Assembly: GCA_002689655.1 (NCBI GenBank)
Contig: NZHC01000138.1
Coordinates: 55,540 to 119,539 of the forward strand
DNA length: 64,000 nucleotides
Reading direction: 5' to 3'
Origin: Rhodopirellula sp.
GTDB lineage: Bacteria; Planctomycetota; Planctomycetia; Pirellulales; Pirellulaceae
A program made the translations under genes and the position numbers. The notes beneath the pieces were generated by a model that did no database searches, was not told where the DNA came from, and saw only the letters and a list, made by a program, of their open reading frames with translations. How positions within the stretch are numbered: the stretch's first letter is position 1; each line of letters starts with the position of its first letter. Shown piece after piece: positions 8,918 through 18,600 of this stretch.

Positions 8918-10300
8918 TCAAATCAAGACGTCAAGCGTTCCCGTGCTGTCAGCGAAACGATCCGTTTCAACACCAAGCTGTCGCAACATCGTGACAAACA
9001 CGTTGGACAGTGGAAGGTCTTCGCGTGTGATCTCTTTCTGCCACGGTTCTTGGCCCCCGCTCCAATGCCCACCCTGCGGGCTGCCCCCTGCGTGGTTGAT
9101 GTATTGCCCGTGCTTGAACCCCATATTGCTGCCACCAGCCAAGATGAGGGGGTAATTTCTGGAGAGGTGAAAAGCACTGGAGGCGGAACCGTACAACAGC
9201 AGTGTGTTATCCAGCATACTACCCACGCCAGCTGGTTCAGGCGTGTCGCGGAGTCTTGTCGCAAACCGCCCAAACTCCTGATTCAAAAACTGGCAATAGA
9301 TTCCAAAATTCTTCCAGCCGTTCTCTTTTTTGGTGTCATGGGAAAGCGCGTGCGACAAGTTAAAACCAACCGCACGTGCCAAATAGTCACTCTGCCCCAC
9401 ACCATTTTCACGACCGATCTGGTAGGTCGCAACACGCGTCGAATCAGTTTGGTACGCCAAATAGATCAACTCGAACATGGTTTGCAGATACAATCGTGGG
9501 TCACTCGGAGTGACTTCAAGATTGAGGTGGTCAACATCAACTTTCGGCAGCGGTGTATTGATCCAACGCTTTGCCTTCTCAACCTTGATCTCCGTCTGCC
9601 TCACGGCCTCAAGATATTCATCGAGCCGCAGTTTGTCGTTGGCTGAAAGGTCGCTCCGCAATGATCGGGCATCCGCCAATAACTGATCCAAAGCACTCTT
9701 AGTGAACGCCAACCGCTTTGCAGCATCACCATCCGCCTTGACGAATAGCATGTCAAAAATTCGCTTGGGACGATGCTGCGCTGGGATCGCACGTCCATTG
9801 CGGTCAAACGACAACGTGTGTGCTCCGCGAGCGGTCCCTGTTCCACCATCAGTTGACATCACCAAGGATGCGAAACGTGTTTGACTGCCGACGTGTTCCG
9901 CATACTCCTGATCGAGCGAGATGGTGTTCTTATAGTCCATATCGCCACCACCCGTCGCTGCGGCCGTCAGAAACTGATCCGCGTTGTTATGCCCGTGCAC
10001 GATACGGCCATGAGGATGCGAAAATCCGGAAAGCACGGTCATTTGGGCCCGCAAAGGCTTTAGGTGTTCAAAGCACTTCGTGAATTCAAACTCAGTCCCA
10101 TCTCCATGCGGAAACCATGACCAGTTCTTGTACGCCGGATCCTCTGCCAGCGGCATCGGGACTCCATCAGGAAAGTAGAAACAGCCGAGCCGGCGCGGAT
10201 TCTCGTCACTCACTTGTCCAACTCCGGTGGAAGCGAACAGTGGCAGTGACAACGCTATACCCGTACCGCGAAGAAAACGTCGGCGGTCCAAAGTGTTCAA
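8918..10300 (-). CDS. DUF1552 family Tat-exported protein
   Basis: A 460-residue DUF1552 protein, paralogous to those at 1641 and 27678. The N-terminus is a textbook Tat signal (DRRRFLRGTGIALSLPLF). Family landmarks: GCFYFPDGVPMP, TVLSGFSHPHGR, DQFLTAAATGG, LSFDRNGRAIPAQHRP, LAYQTDSTRVATYQ and LLLYGSASSAFHLSRNYP. The gene follows the DUF1592 cytochrome at 10424-13171 on the same strand with 123 bases between, repeating the cytochrome-then-DUF1552 order of the first pair. Function of the domain is unknown; cofactor-containing export to the periplasm is likely. Confidence 0.92.
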   Translation of the reverse strand: MNTLDRRRFLRGTGIALSLPLFASTGVGQVSDENPRRLGCFYFPDGVPMPLAEDPAYKNWSWFPHGDGTEFEFTKCFEHLKPLRAQMTVLSGFSHPHGRIVHGHNNADQFLTAAATGGGDMDYKNTISLDQEYAEHVGSQTRFASLVMSTDGGTGTARGAHTLSFDRNGRAIPAQHRPKRIFDMLFVKADGDAAKRLAFTKSALDQLLADARSLRSDLSANDKLRLDEYLEAVRQTEIKVEKAKRWINTPLPKVDVDHLNLEVTPSDPRLYLQTMFELIYLAYQTDSTRVATYQIGRENGVGQSDYLARAVGFNLSHALSHDTKKENGWKNFGIYCQFLNQEFGRFATRLRDTPEPAGVGSMLDNTLLLYGSASSAFHLSRNYPLILAGGSNMGFKHGQYINHAGGSPQGGHWSGGQEPWQKEITREDLPLSNVFVTMLRQLGVETDRFADSTGTLDVLI

Positions 10301-10423
10301 TTTAGTGGCGATGGGAACTTACTCTTTCGATTGGAATGACGTTATCTTAACTATGGTGGGACACGAACGGGGAACATCTGAATTCATTACCGGCACGCAA
10401 AGTGGTGCCGAGCTTATTGGAAA

Positions 10424-13171
10424 TCATGGTTGGCGAAACAGAGAGCTGGTGACAATCAACTTCACCAGATCAGCAAGCCCATCATCCTTCTTACGAAGCG
10501 AGGACGCGATCTGATCAATGCTGCTATGATCGGCAAAGGTCAACGGCCTGCCGACGGCATAAGCTGACATTTTATAGGTCAGCGCCCGCACAAACTGATC
10601 CTGTCGATTTTCCAACAGAAATCTCTTCAGCCCGTCCATCCCTTTCAATTCCTGTTCATTGAAAAGTCGGCTGGATGCATCTACTGCTTTACCTTGAATC
10701 TGGTTTCTCCAGCGGCCAAGCGCATCATAGTTCTCGAATGCGATTCCCCACGGATCAATCTTTGCATGACAAGACATGCAGGCAGCCTGATTCCGATGAT
10801 CCGCCAGCTGCTCCTTCAGACTCAGCTTGGCGATCTCAGGATCAGCCAAATCAATCTCCGGCACAGCGGGTGGCGGTGGCGGTGGCGGATCGTTGAGTAT
10901 TTTTTCCAACAACCAGATTCCCCGTTTGAGTGGATGAGAATCAGTACCCGCTGAGTTCATGGTCAACAAACCGGCTTGAGTCAAAACACCACCCCGCCGC
11001 TGACCCAAATCAAGTGAAACTCTTCGAAACTGATTCCCAGAGACATCCTTTATGCCATAGTGCCGAGCCAAAACTTCATTGACGACGGTATAGTCAGAAT
11101 GGATAAAGTCGAGAACACTGCCATTGGACTCCAAAATCTCCTGAAAGAACGCCACAGGCTCAAGCGACATTGCTTCTTTCAGGGCGGGCGTGAACTGGGG
11201 CTTGGTCTTTCGATCAATGTCCAGATAATCCAATGTCTGCAGCCCCAGCCATTGCTGCACGAATTGTTCTGTAAAACGCCCGACCCGGGGATCACCTAAC
11301 AATCGTGAAACCTGCTGATTGAGAACCCCGTCATCTCCGAGTTTCTGATTCATCGCCAGTGTCAACAATTCTTCATCAGGCACACTGCACCACAAGAACA
11401 TCGACAATCGCGTTGCCAAGTCAACGTCCGAAAGAGACGAATCACCAACCTCCGCTCCCTTTTGGTCAAACACGCCCCCATGCGTCAGGTAAAGAAAGTG
11501 AGGTGATGACAAAATCGAAGCAAGCACTTCGATCACTGCCTCCTCCAACCCATCGCAGCTCGGGCGGATCGATTTGAAAAAATCCATTTTCAAGTCAATT
11601 TCTTCTTCTGCCACCTCACGTCTCCATGCCTTTGTCATGAAAGCAGACGCAACTTCGCGAACGTACGAACTCTCCTCATCAGGATCATCGCTTTCGAAAA
11701 GAATGTTTGAATAAGAGGGTGGCGGCCAAACGTCGTACACTGGCGTCGAAACCTGCACGTGATCGATCTGAATGTCACCTTGCGATACCGAGCTGTTGTA
11801 GAACCGAATGTATTCGGATGGATTGGGCATCGCACCCATTTTCGTCACGTTCCGCACGGAATTGCGAGGGTAGATCTCACCCAACGGCACCTCCCACTCG
11901 TAAACGCCGGGATGCTCTGGATCTGCGATGATCTCCTTATCTTTTGAACTGACACGCAACAGCGCACGCCCTTCATTGCTGGCTCGCCAGCCAAACTGCA
12001 GTTGCAAACTTGGGATCTGATCTCCTGCTTCCGGTCCTCTGGAAGCACGCACCCGAACCCGCATCATTCCCTCATTGGGAACTTGATCTCCAAGTTCAAT
12101 GATCAAACCTTGGCCGCGTGGCACGACTGCGACATCAGCAAAATGGGAAGGGAAGGCTCCGATCTGAGCAACTGGGCGATGTGCATACTTTGCACCGTAA
12201 TATGCCCAGCTCGAACGAGCGGTTTGACCGGTCACCAGGTTCCGGTAATAGGTGCCGCCATGAGGTTGTTTGAAACTGTTCCTCAACCGCTCCAATTCTT
12301 TCTCTAGCTTGACAGGATCGTCAACTAATTTTTCACGGGCTTTCTCAAGCTGCTCTTTCTGCTTAGGCCATTCAATCGCCGACGCCTGCTTCATTGAAAC
12401 GGACCAGTGCAGAGTCTTGGGGCGAGCACCCGCAGGCATTGCGCGACCTAGGGCTTTTCTCGCAGTGGCGCGGTAGGTATCAAGTTGCATACCAGTGATA
12501 TGCAACAACTCGGAACTGTTCTGGAAACCATCCACCGACGTGGCTTCAGGAGGCAAGTCTTTTGCGAAATCCCAAGGTAATTCGAGAAGGTCCTGCAAAG
12601 CGTAGTTGTACTCGTAACGCGTCATTCTACGAAATGAGGATCCACCACGCTCGGCGCGTCGCACCGCAGACGCGACCTGGATTTCTGACGACAGCCACTC
12701 CACAAGTCGAACGCGTTCCGCTGGAACTAACGGTGCTGCGTCAGGCGGTGGCATTTCCCCGTTGTTCAAGACAGCCAGAACTTCCAACCACCAGCTGATA
12801 TCCTTACCTGCTTGCAAGTTCGGGTCCAGCGTATCTATCCGTAGATTACCTTCCTGATTTTCCGGACCATGGCAGTCCAAGCACGCACGTTTAAGCGTCG
12901 GCAACACATCCCGATTGAATTGTTCAAGCTTTGGCTTTGGCGTCTGAATTCCCAGTCGTTTCACGTCGCCAGAAAGATAACGAGACCGTTTGGCGCCTGA
13001 ATTTTTGAGTTCTTCGTACGAGGGTTGCTGATCATGCCCAAGTGCTGAGGCTGCATTCACGATTAACGCATCTTCATCGCCTTGAACGCGAGAGAAGGAG
13101 AAAATGGTGGTTGCCAATAACATCGAAAAAAAGCAACACAGCACACCGGAACGTAGGCTAAAGCTTGGCAT
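10424..13171 (-). CDS. PSCyt1/DUF1587/DUF1592/DUF1588 planctomycete cytochrome
   Basis: A complete member, 915 residues from the ATG at 13171, which gives a normal signal peptide (hydrophobic SGVLCCFFSMLLATTIFSF); the frame is open to 13213. Domains in order: PSCyt1 with CLDCHGPENQ heme motif, DUF1587 (RMTRYEYNYALQDLL), a carbohydrate-binding-like middle region rich in beta strands, DUF1595, DUF1592 (LATRLSMFLWCSVPDEELL), DUF1588 (DDPPPPPPP, CMSCHAKIDPWG) and DUF1585 (SAYAVGRPLTFAD). Two CxxCH motifs predict two hemes c. It begins the two-gene minus-strand unit with the DUF1552 gene and diverges from the methyltransferase/PQQ gene at 13395. The redox partner and substrate are unknown. Confidence 0.93.
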   Translation of the reverse strand: MPSFSLRSGVLCCFFSMLLATTIFSFSRVQGDEDALIVNAASALGHDQQPSYEELKNSGAKRSRYLSGDVKRLGIQTPKPKLEQFNRDVLPTLKRACLDCHGPENQEGNLRIDTLDPNLQAGKDISWWLEVLAVLNNGEMPPPDAAPLVPAERVRLVEWLSSEIQVASAVRRAERGGSSFRRMTRYEYNYALQDLLELPWDFAKDLPPEATSVDGFQNSSELLHITGMQLDTYRATARKALGRAMPAGARPKTLHWSVSMKQASAIEWPKQKEQLEKAREKLVDDPVKLEKELERLRNSFKQPHGGTYYRNLVTGQTARSSWAYYGAKYAHRPVAQIGAFPSHFADVAVVPRGQGLIIELGDQVPNEGMMRVRVRASRGPEAGDQIPSLQLQFGWRASNEGRALLRVSSKDKEIIADPEHPGVYEWEVPLGEIYPRNSVRNVTKMGAMPNPSEYIRFYNSSVSQGDIQIDHVQVSTPVYDVWPPPSYSNILFESDDPDEESSYVREVASAFMTKAWRREVAEEEIDLKMDFFKSIRPSCDGLEEAVIEVLASILSSPHFLYLTHGGVFDQKGAEVGDSSLSDVDLATRLSMFLWCSVPDEELLTLAMNQKLGDDGVLNQQVSRLLGDPRVGRFTEQFVQQWLGLQTLDYLDIDRKTKPQFTPALKEAMSLEPVAFFQEILESNGSVLDFIHSDYTVVNEVLARHYGIKDVSGNQFRRVSLDLGQRRGGVLTQAGLLTMNSAGTDSHPLKRGIWLLEKILNDPPPPPPPAVPEIDLADPEIAKLSLKEQLADHRNQAACMSCHAKIDPWGIAFENYDALGRWRNQIQGKAVDASSRLFNEQELKGMDGLKRFLLENRQDQFVRALTYKMSAYAVGRPLTFADHSSIDQIASSLRKKDDGLADLVKLIVTSSLFRQP

Positions 13172-13394
13172 ATTAAAAATGGTGGGAAACACGCCGGAAG
13201 GGAAGGCAATCAATACGCTCCAAGTATAGCAGGACGGACAGAAAGTGGCGTTGCTGATACGTATCAGCCAGCTTTTACCGGGTCCAGACGATTTTTACTG
13301 CCAGTGCCTGTCGGGTTCGATTCACCCCGTGCTACATCTCGTTACACTATTGGCGTGTTCTTCGCCACCACATCGCCACTTGGAGTTTCTCAGG

Positions 13395-16300
13395 ATGACT
13401 ACATCCCGCCTTGTGCTGCCCACCTACGTTTTGTTGCTATCCTCGTCCCTTGCCATCGGACAGGTGGTAACCGCCACTCCGGACACGGTAACCGCCCAAC
13501 CGGTGGAAGATTCTTCTGTTAGAAACGATGCGAATGCTGTGGCTGCCTCTGGCTTGCAGGGGGGACTTGTGGTTCAACTAGGCAGCAGCGACGTCGCGAC
13601 CGCCACGGAACTAAGCAAAACAGGCCGTTATCTGTTTCACGTGCTGGATACAAACGCCAAGAACATCAGCGCGGCCCAAAAAGAGATTCATAAGCACGGC
13701 CACTATGGGTTGTCATGGGCCGAACAGACGAAGAATCCAAATCGTCTCCCCTACGCTGAGAATGTTGTCAACCTGATCATCATTCGTGATTACAGCATTC
13801 CCGCGGCAGAACTGCTTAGAGTCTTGACGCCGGGTGGTGCGATTGTCGTCGCCGATCCTGAACTGATGCCAACAGAGGCCCTGTCTCACATTGAAATTGA
13901 CACACCGCGGAAGCAGGGGAAGTACATCGTTGCACTTAAACGCTGGCCGATGGCCATGGATGTCTGGTCACACCCAAGACATGCAGCCGATGGAAATGCC
14001 GTATCGAACGATACTCTGGTGGGGCCCCCCGAACGAGTACGCTGGATCGCGGCGGCGACCTCCGAGGTGGAAGGGATGGTGACGGCAGGGGGGCGTAATT
14101 TTTATGGTGGGATCTTGGCACGCGACAGTTTCAATGGGCTGCGTCTTTGGCATCGCAACCTTGCAAAGAGTGAAGAAAACAACCCAGCTGACTTCGTTTT
14201 ACCTCGGCTACCCAGCAACGGTTCGCGGCCCATTGCATCACAGCAGCATCTATTTGCCCTCGTCAAAGGGCGCCCTGTCACTCTTGATGCGGCAACAGGG
14301 GAAGTGATCGCTCAATGGAGTGACATGACTTCGGTGACAAATCTGCTCCATGATGGAAACCGGGTCATCGCGACCGATGCCAACACAGTACGAGCGATCG
14401 ATCCAACCACGGGAAAAGAGTTCTGGCAAGTCAAAGTAGCGGAACCACGCAACGTGGTCACTGATGGTCAAACGATTGCCCTGATCGCGGGACGCGTCAA
14501 GCGTGGCGAGAAGGCGGTCGCGATGGCACTTGAAGCTGACACAGGCGATCTGCGTTGGCAACGCGATGATTACACGTGGTTAACACTGACAACCCGAACC
14601 GTGCTTGCGAAAGGCCAGTTGGTGTTCGAAGTCTCAACGCTCAACGACCATGATGCTGGCAATGGCATTCATGTCGTTAGCGCCACGACGGGTGAACCGC
14701 AATGGTCCAAAGACTTCCCACCGGGTATGAATCATGCGCGTCAGGCACGTGCCATGTTTCTTGAAGATGACCTGTGGATTCTGCACGGCGGCAAGATCAA
14801 TACCGCGAATGAAGATAAGCGTGAGCGAAGCCCCACCGAAGTCTCGGCTCTTGATCCGCTGACAGGAGAGGTTCGAAAAACCTACCCTGCTGGCATGGCA
14901 CACTGCTTTCCTCCGGTTTGCACACCCAACTATATATTCGCTGGTGAACTAGATATGACCAATCTGAATTCCGGAGAAGTGGTCGCCAATCGCATCACCA
15001 AGGCGAACTGCTCGCGTGAGAGCGGATGGATTCCCGCGAACGGCCTTGTCTACACGACCCCGAAACACTGCACTTGTTGGCCCATGCTGCGTGGTTTTGT
15101 TGCGATGGCGCCCGCACCACTGACGCCCCGCAATGGCCTTAGCATCGCCAGCCTGCCAATCAGCGAACTGGAGTTTCCTCTTGAAAGGGGCTCAGGAAAA
15201 TCAGACCCCAATGCCGCTAACACAGAACCCGATGATTGGCCTTTGTATCGCAGCGATCGGTGGCGAAGTGCAAGCAGTTCAGCATCTGGCCCTGCGTCGC
15301 TGAAGAAGCGTTGGGCAACTGCACTACAACGGGAAATCGCGGAAGACAAAAAGATGACGGGACCGATTTTGCACGACTGGTCAGAAAACCCGGTCATCAA
15401 GAGCCCTTTAAGCGCGCCGACAGTCGCAGGCGGGATGGCCTACGTGACACGTCCCAATGCTCATGAATTGATTGCATTGAATACTGATACGGGTGAGGTC
15501 CGCTGGCGATTTACAGCGAACGGTCGACTGGACACGCCCCCTGCGCTCTACCGCGATCTGTGCCTGTTTGGCACGGCAACCGGTTGGGTTTATGCGCTCC
15601 GTGCAGACGATGGAGAAATGGTATGGCGAATGCGAGCGGCTCCGTCTGATGAACGCATCGTCGCCTACGGACAAGTCGAATCACCGTGGCCCGTCCCCGG
15701 GGCAATCCTGGTTGTTGATGACATCGCCTACTTCGCCGCAGGGCGACAACCACTGGCCGATGGTGGAATTCTCGTTTTTGCGGTCAATCCTCACACGGGA
15801 GAACGCCATTGGGTGCAACGCATCGACAGTGTTCCGCAAAAAGGTTTCTACGAAAACTCTGGTCTTGAGTTTGATCCATTTGACATCCTTCATGCTGAGG
15901 GTGACGGAATCGCCATGTCGCGATGGATCATCTCGGGCGATGGCAAGAAAGTCGACGTCGATAAGTGGAATGCCTTCGCAAAACTGAACACTGGTGCGGG
16001 CGAAGTGTGGATACCTCGAGGAAGCTGGACTTATGGTGCACGACACCAAGACCGCTTCCGCGGTGAAGCCGAACGCCGCCCCCTGACGGTCTTTCGCGAC
16101 AACAACGTCTTCAGTTCGCTGGACGGCAACACCAGTGTTTTCCGACGTGAATTCAACCTTGCCGAGGGTGACGAATTCAATAGCAAATGGATTACCGGCT
16201 GGGAGGCCGTAAGAACAGCCAAATCTGGCGGAAAACCGTACCGAAATCATCGAATCGCAAAAAATGCCCTGTGGACCAAAGACCCATTTGCCAAGGACGA

Positions 16301-16550
16301 GAAGATTCAGGAGGAGCCCAAATACGGAACTCAGCTACACAATGAAATCCACGCCATGGCACTTGCTTCCAATGGCAAACTTTATGTCGTTCACCAAGAT
16401 GGTCGACTCAAAGTTGTGTCGACCGAAACAGGTTATGTCGTGGATGAAACGACCATTCCTGCCCCTGCATGGGATGGCCTTGCCATCGCTGAAGGGCGAC
16501 TGTACCTGACCACGAACACGGGTGAGTTGATCTGCTTAGGAGAGGAATAA
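13395..16550 (+). CDS. Exported protein joining a methyltransferase-like domain to a PQQ-type beta-propeller
   Basis: A 1051-residue protein from the ATG at 13395, which gives a clean signal peptide (LPTYVLLLSSSLAIGQ); the frame is open to 13245. Residues about 55-165 read as a class I SAM methyltransferase-like fold: GGLVVQLGSS as motif I, a strand ending HVLDTNAKN, LPYAENVVNLIIIRDY, and LLRVLTPGGAIVVADPE. The remainder holds PQQ/WD40-like repeats with recurrent signatures such as LDAATGEVIAQW, IDPTTGKEFWQV and LNTDTGEVRWRF, forming one or two propellers. A methyltransferase-like domain in an exported protein is unusual, since no SAM is expected in the periplasm; the fold may act as a ligand-binding or structural module (inference). 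It shares a 223-base divergent region with the cytochrome gene. Confidence 0.82.
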   Translation: MTTSRLVLPTYVLLLSSSLAIGQVVTATPDTVTAQPVEDSSVRNDANAVAASGLQGGLVVQLGSSDVATATELSKTGRYLFHVLDTNAKNISAAQKEIHKHGHYGLSWAEQTKNPNRLPYAENVVNLIIIRDYSIPAAELLRVLTPGGAIVVADPELMPTEALSHIEIDTPRKQGKYIVALKRWPMAMDVWSHPRHAADGNAVSNDTLVGPPERVRWIAAATSEVEGMVTAGGRNFYGGILARDSFNGLRLWHRNLAKSEENNPADFVLPRLPSNGSRPIASQQHLFALVKGRPVTLDAATGEVIAQWSDMTSVTNLLHDGNRVIATDANTVRAIDPTTGKEFWQVKVAEPRNVVTDGQTIALIAGRVKRGEKAVAMALEADTGDLRWQRDDYTWLTLTTRTVLAKGQLVFEVSTLNDHDAGNGIHVVSATTGEPQWSKDFPPGMNHARQARAMFLEDDLWILHGGKINTANEDKRERSPTEVSALDPLTGEVRKTYPAGMAHCFPPVCTPNYIFAGELDMTNLNSGEVVANRITKANCSRESGWIPANGLVYTTPKHCTCWPMLRGFVAMAPAPLTPRNGLSIASLPISELEFPLERGSGKSDPNAANTEPDDWPLYRSDRWRSASSSASGPASLKKRWATALQREIAEDKKMTGPILHDWSENPVIKSPLSAPTVAGGMAYVTRPNAHELIALNTDTGEVRWRFTANGRLDTPPALYRDLCLFGTATGWVYALRADDGEMVWRMRAAPSDERIVAYGQVESPWPVPGAILVVDDIAYFAAGRQPLADGGILVFAVNPHTGERHWVQRIDSVPQKGFYENSGLEFDPFDILHAEGDGIAMSRWIISGDGKKVDVDKWNAFAKLNTGAGEVWIPRGSWTYGARHQDRFRGEAERRPLTVFRDNNVFSSLDGNTSVFRREFNLAEGDEFNSKWITGWEAVRTAKSGGKPYRNHRIAKNALWTKDPFAKDEKIQEEPKYGTQLHNEIHAMALASNGKLYVVHQDGRLKVVSTETGYVVDETTIPAPAWDGLAIAEGRLYLTTNTGELICLGEE

Positions 16551-16592
16551 TATCCATTCGTGAAACGCCGTGGTCTCATAGCACAACACCTC

Positions 16593-16620
16593 TTGGAAGG
16601 CTCTCATGAAAGCCTTCCAA
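16593..16620 (+). terminator. Hairpin after the PQQ gene
   Basis: A perfect 10-base stem (TTGGAAGGCT at 16593-16602, AGCCTTCCAA at 16611-16620) with an 8-base loop lies 42 bases after the stop of the PQQ gene. No T-run follows, so it is a weak terminator candidate or an mRNA-stabilising stem rather than a standard intrinsic terminator. Confidence 0.45.
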
Positions 16621-16630
16621 CACCTCCGCA

Positions 16631-17386
16631 TTGCCTCCTGAATTGAACCACTCAACAACACCATCGGATCGCACTTGGCCACTTCCCACAGCATCATGGA
16701 TCATGCGCATGACATGGTCAGAACTGTTGTTCGCTCATTGGCGCGTCGAGCCTGATTTGGTTCGCAAACACCTACCGAAGGGGCTTGAACTTGACACGCA
16801 CCAGGGGTCGGCATGGGTCGGAGTCGTGCCATTTCTCATGTCTGATGTTGCCCCGCGCGGTTGTCCTGCAATGCCGGTGCTCAGCAAATTCCTTGAACTC
16901 AATGTCAGAACCTATGTCACCAAAGACGGCAAGCCCGGTGTTTGGTTCTTCTCCCTTGACGCAGCCAGTCCGATTGCTGTCCGTGCCGCCAGAGCGACGT
17001 TCAATCTCCCGTACATGAACGCAAGGATGTCCTTGAAGCAACAGCGAGAATCCTCGGCGATTCACTACGCATCACTGCGGACCCATCGTGACGAACCCGC
17101 GGCCCAATTCAACGGTAGCTATCAACCAGTTGGAGAGCGATTCCAAGCGCAGCCAGCCACCTTGGAACACTGGCTGACGGCAAGATACTGCCTTTACAGT
17201 GCAAATAAAAAAGGTGAGCTGTTTCGAGGTGAAATCAATCATCGTCCTTGGACGCTTCGCAACGCAGAACATGAAATCCAACAAAACACGATGGGGGATC
17301 CCTACGGATTTGATTTTACTGCGATCCCTAGCCTGCTCTACGCTGACGTGATACGCGTCCAAGCTTGGTGGCCAACACGCTGCTGA
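16631..17386 (+). CDS. DUF2071 (YqjF/COG3361) family protein
   Basis: About 251 residues. The hallmark N-terminal half is clear: LLFAHWRVEPDLVRKHLPKG, then LELDTHQGSAWVGVVPFLM and GVWFFSLDA. The C-terminal half has LTARYCLYSANKKG and the NHRPWTLRNAE segment. The first codon of the frame is a TTG at 16631; another TTG at 16643 and ATGs at 16703 and 16709 are alternatives, but relatives keep the RTWPLP-type stretch so an upstream start is preferred. The fold is acetoacetate-decarboxylase-like; no enzymatic activity is established. No signal peptide, so probably cytoplasmic. It follows a hairpin and seems to be its own unit. Confidence 0.82.
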   Translation: MPPELNHSTTPSDRTWPLPTASWIMRMTWSELLFAHWRVEPDLVRKHLPKGLELDTHQGSAWVGVVPFLMSDVAPRGCPAMPVLSKFLELNVRTYVTKDGKPGVWFFSLDAASPIAVRAARATFNLPYMNARMSLKQQRESSAIHYASLRTHRDEPAAQFNGSYQPVGERFQAQPATLEHWLTARYCLYSANKKGELFRGEINHRPWTLRNAEHEIQQNTMGDPYGFDFTAIPSLLYADVIRVQAWWPTRC

Positions 17387-17523
17387 TAATGCGAGATTGA
17401 CAATGCCTACTTCTGACTCTGCTCCATCAGGAACCCTTCAAAAACAAACTCAGTAAACTGGGTGCCTGATGTGAATAAAACTAGTTTTTCACGCGTGCTC
17501 GTGCTCGAATCGCTTCGTAAAAA

Positions 17524-17928
17524 TCAATATCTCGATCCTTTTTCGCTGGAGACGGAAATGAAGATGAATGAGTGTTCAGTCTCAACCGTGATGATACTGT
17601 CTCCAAGAAACGACTCATCACGCTCAAATTCCAGCACCTATATGGCAGCATATTCGATGGCCATCATGGGAGGCTCACCCTTGGGATCGTAAATCACAAC
17701 TTTCTGATCGCTCACATAAGCGCCCCCCCCTCTGCTCTCCCGCTGGATCCTGAAACATTGAAGGCGACTGATGACAAGGGAATCCGTGTGCGTCCCGAGC
17801 ATATCGATGAAGCATTACAACAATTCGGGGATGATATTGCAGATTATGAATACAGCCAGCAATTCCCGCTCGGTGTGAAGCCCCCCGAACTGCGGACGAA
17901 CTTTTGGCAGAAAGCCGACACTGACCAT
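17524..17928 (-). pseudogene. Possible degraded gene in a gene-poor stretch (17387-18168)
   Basis: The 782 bases from 17387 to 18168 hold no intact gene. On the minus strand one frame runs for 135 codons from an ATG at 17928 to a TGA at 17526-17524, broken by TAA at 17817-17815 and TAG at 17640-17638. The downstream part reads like real protein on both sides of the TAG: VVIYDPKGEPPMMAIEYAAI, then VLEFERDESFLGDSIITVE. The codon-aligned plus-strand reading of 17731-17934 (for instance LDPETLKATDDKGIRVRPEH, ending at a TGA at 17932) also looks protein-like, so the stretch may contain two convergent remnants. A run of eight C at 17723-17730 could be a slippage or sequencing-error site. No family recognised. 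Confidence 0.33.
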
Positions 17929-18058
17929 GAGTGACAACACCACACCCACCATCACAATTGCATCGCGATTCATGCACCAGGCCACAAAACCACGACAGCT
18001 TCGATCAGAATACGTTTGAGTTTAACGGCAGCCAAGAAATCCGTCGCAGCTGCCGGAA

Positions 18059-18082
18059 TGACTACCAACCGATTGGTAGTCA
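18059..18082 (+). terminator. Hairpin with T-run
   Basis: TGACTACCAA at 18059-18068 and TTGGTAGTCA at 18073-18082 form a perfect 10-base stem with a CCGA loop, followed by AGGTTTTTGG on the plus strand. It would end a plus-strand transcript coming from the degraded stretch near 17.9 kb, or sit downstream of the minus-strand lipoprotein gene ending at 18169. Confidence 0.5.
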
Positions 18083-18168
18083 AGGTTTTTGGATTGCAGA
18101 GGGAAGACTCGCCTAGACCGCCCAAAGAAAGGCAACGCGTTGAATGTAACGCGATCCCTGGTGCCTGG

Positions 18169-18600
18169 TCACTGGTCAGCATCGGCTGGCACTACAATTT
18201 CGACCCGCTTCGCCTGATTGGGTGCAATGTCGACTTTGAGACCGCTGGTATAGTAATCGGCATACCGTCGGGGAACGGTGTTCCCATGTGTATGAGCTTC
18301 GAGAGCCAAGTCCTCAGTGAGGACAATTTGAACGACGACTACCTCGTACACTCCGGTGGGTAGACCGACAACACCGTCCAGACTGGTGGGCTGGAACATT
18401 CCCTGAGGATCGATCCGGCTGGCGAAGCGTGCTTTATCACTCAGCCTACGAAACTCGATACTGCCGGATGTGACCGGCGTCCCATCATCAAACCGAACGA
18501 CGCCCGACGTTGGACCAACGGATTTACCACAACCCAAGATCGCAAGCAATATAGTGGCTCCAAACAGAAGCCCCCACTTTGTTCCATCGAACTTGATCAC
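18169..18600 (-). CDS. Small lipoprotein partnered with a DUF1559 protein
   Basis: A 143-residue protein with a lipoprotein signal: hydrophobic WGLLFGATILLAILGC with the lipobox cysteine, so it should be lipid-anchored. The mature part resembles the carboxypeptidase-regulatory/transthyretin-like beta sandwich common in planctomycete lipoproteins: GVVRFDDGTPVTSGSIEFR, a central TGVYEVVVVQI strand and a C-terminal VEIVVPADAD. Its GTG start overlaps the stop of the DUF1559 gene in a GTGA tetranucleotide, indicating translational coupling. This DUF1559-then-lipoprotein order recurs in planctomycete genomes. Function unknown; cell-surface or envelope structure is the usual guess. Confidence 0.82.
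   Translation of the reverse strand: MIKFDGTKWGLLFGATILLAILGCGKSVGPTSGVVRFDDGTPVTSGSIEFRRLSDKARFASRIDPQGMFQPTSLDGVVGLPTGVYEVVVVQIVLTEDLALEAHTHGNTVPRRYADYYTSGLKVDIAPNQAKRVEIVVPADADQ

Noticed and set aside
16607..16642. ATG at 16607 as the start of the DUF2071 gene
   Set aside because: It is in another frame and reaches a stop at 16640-16642; the DUF2071 frame instead starts with a TTG at 16631 or later.
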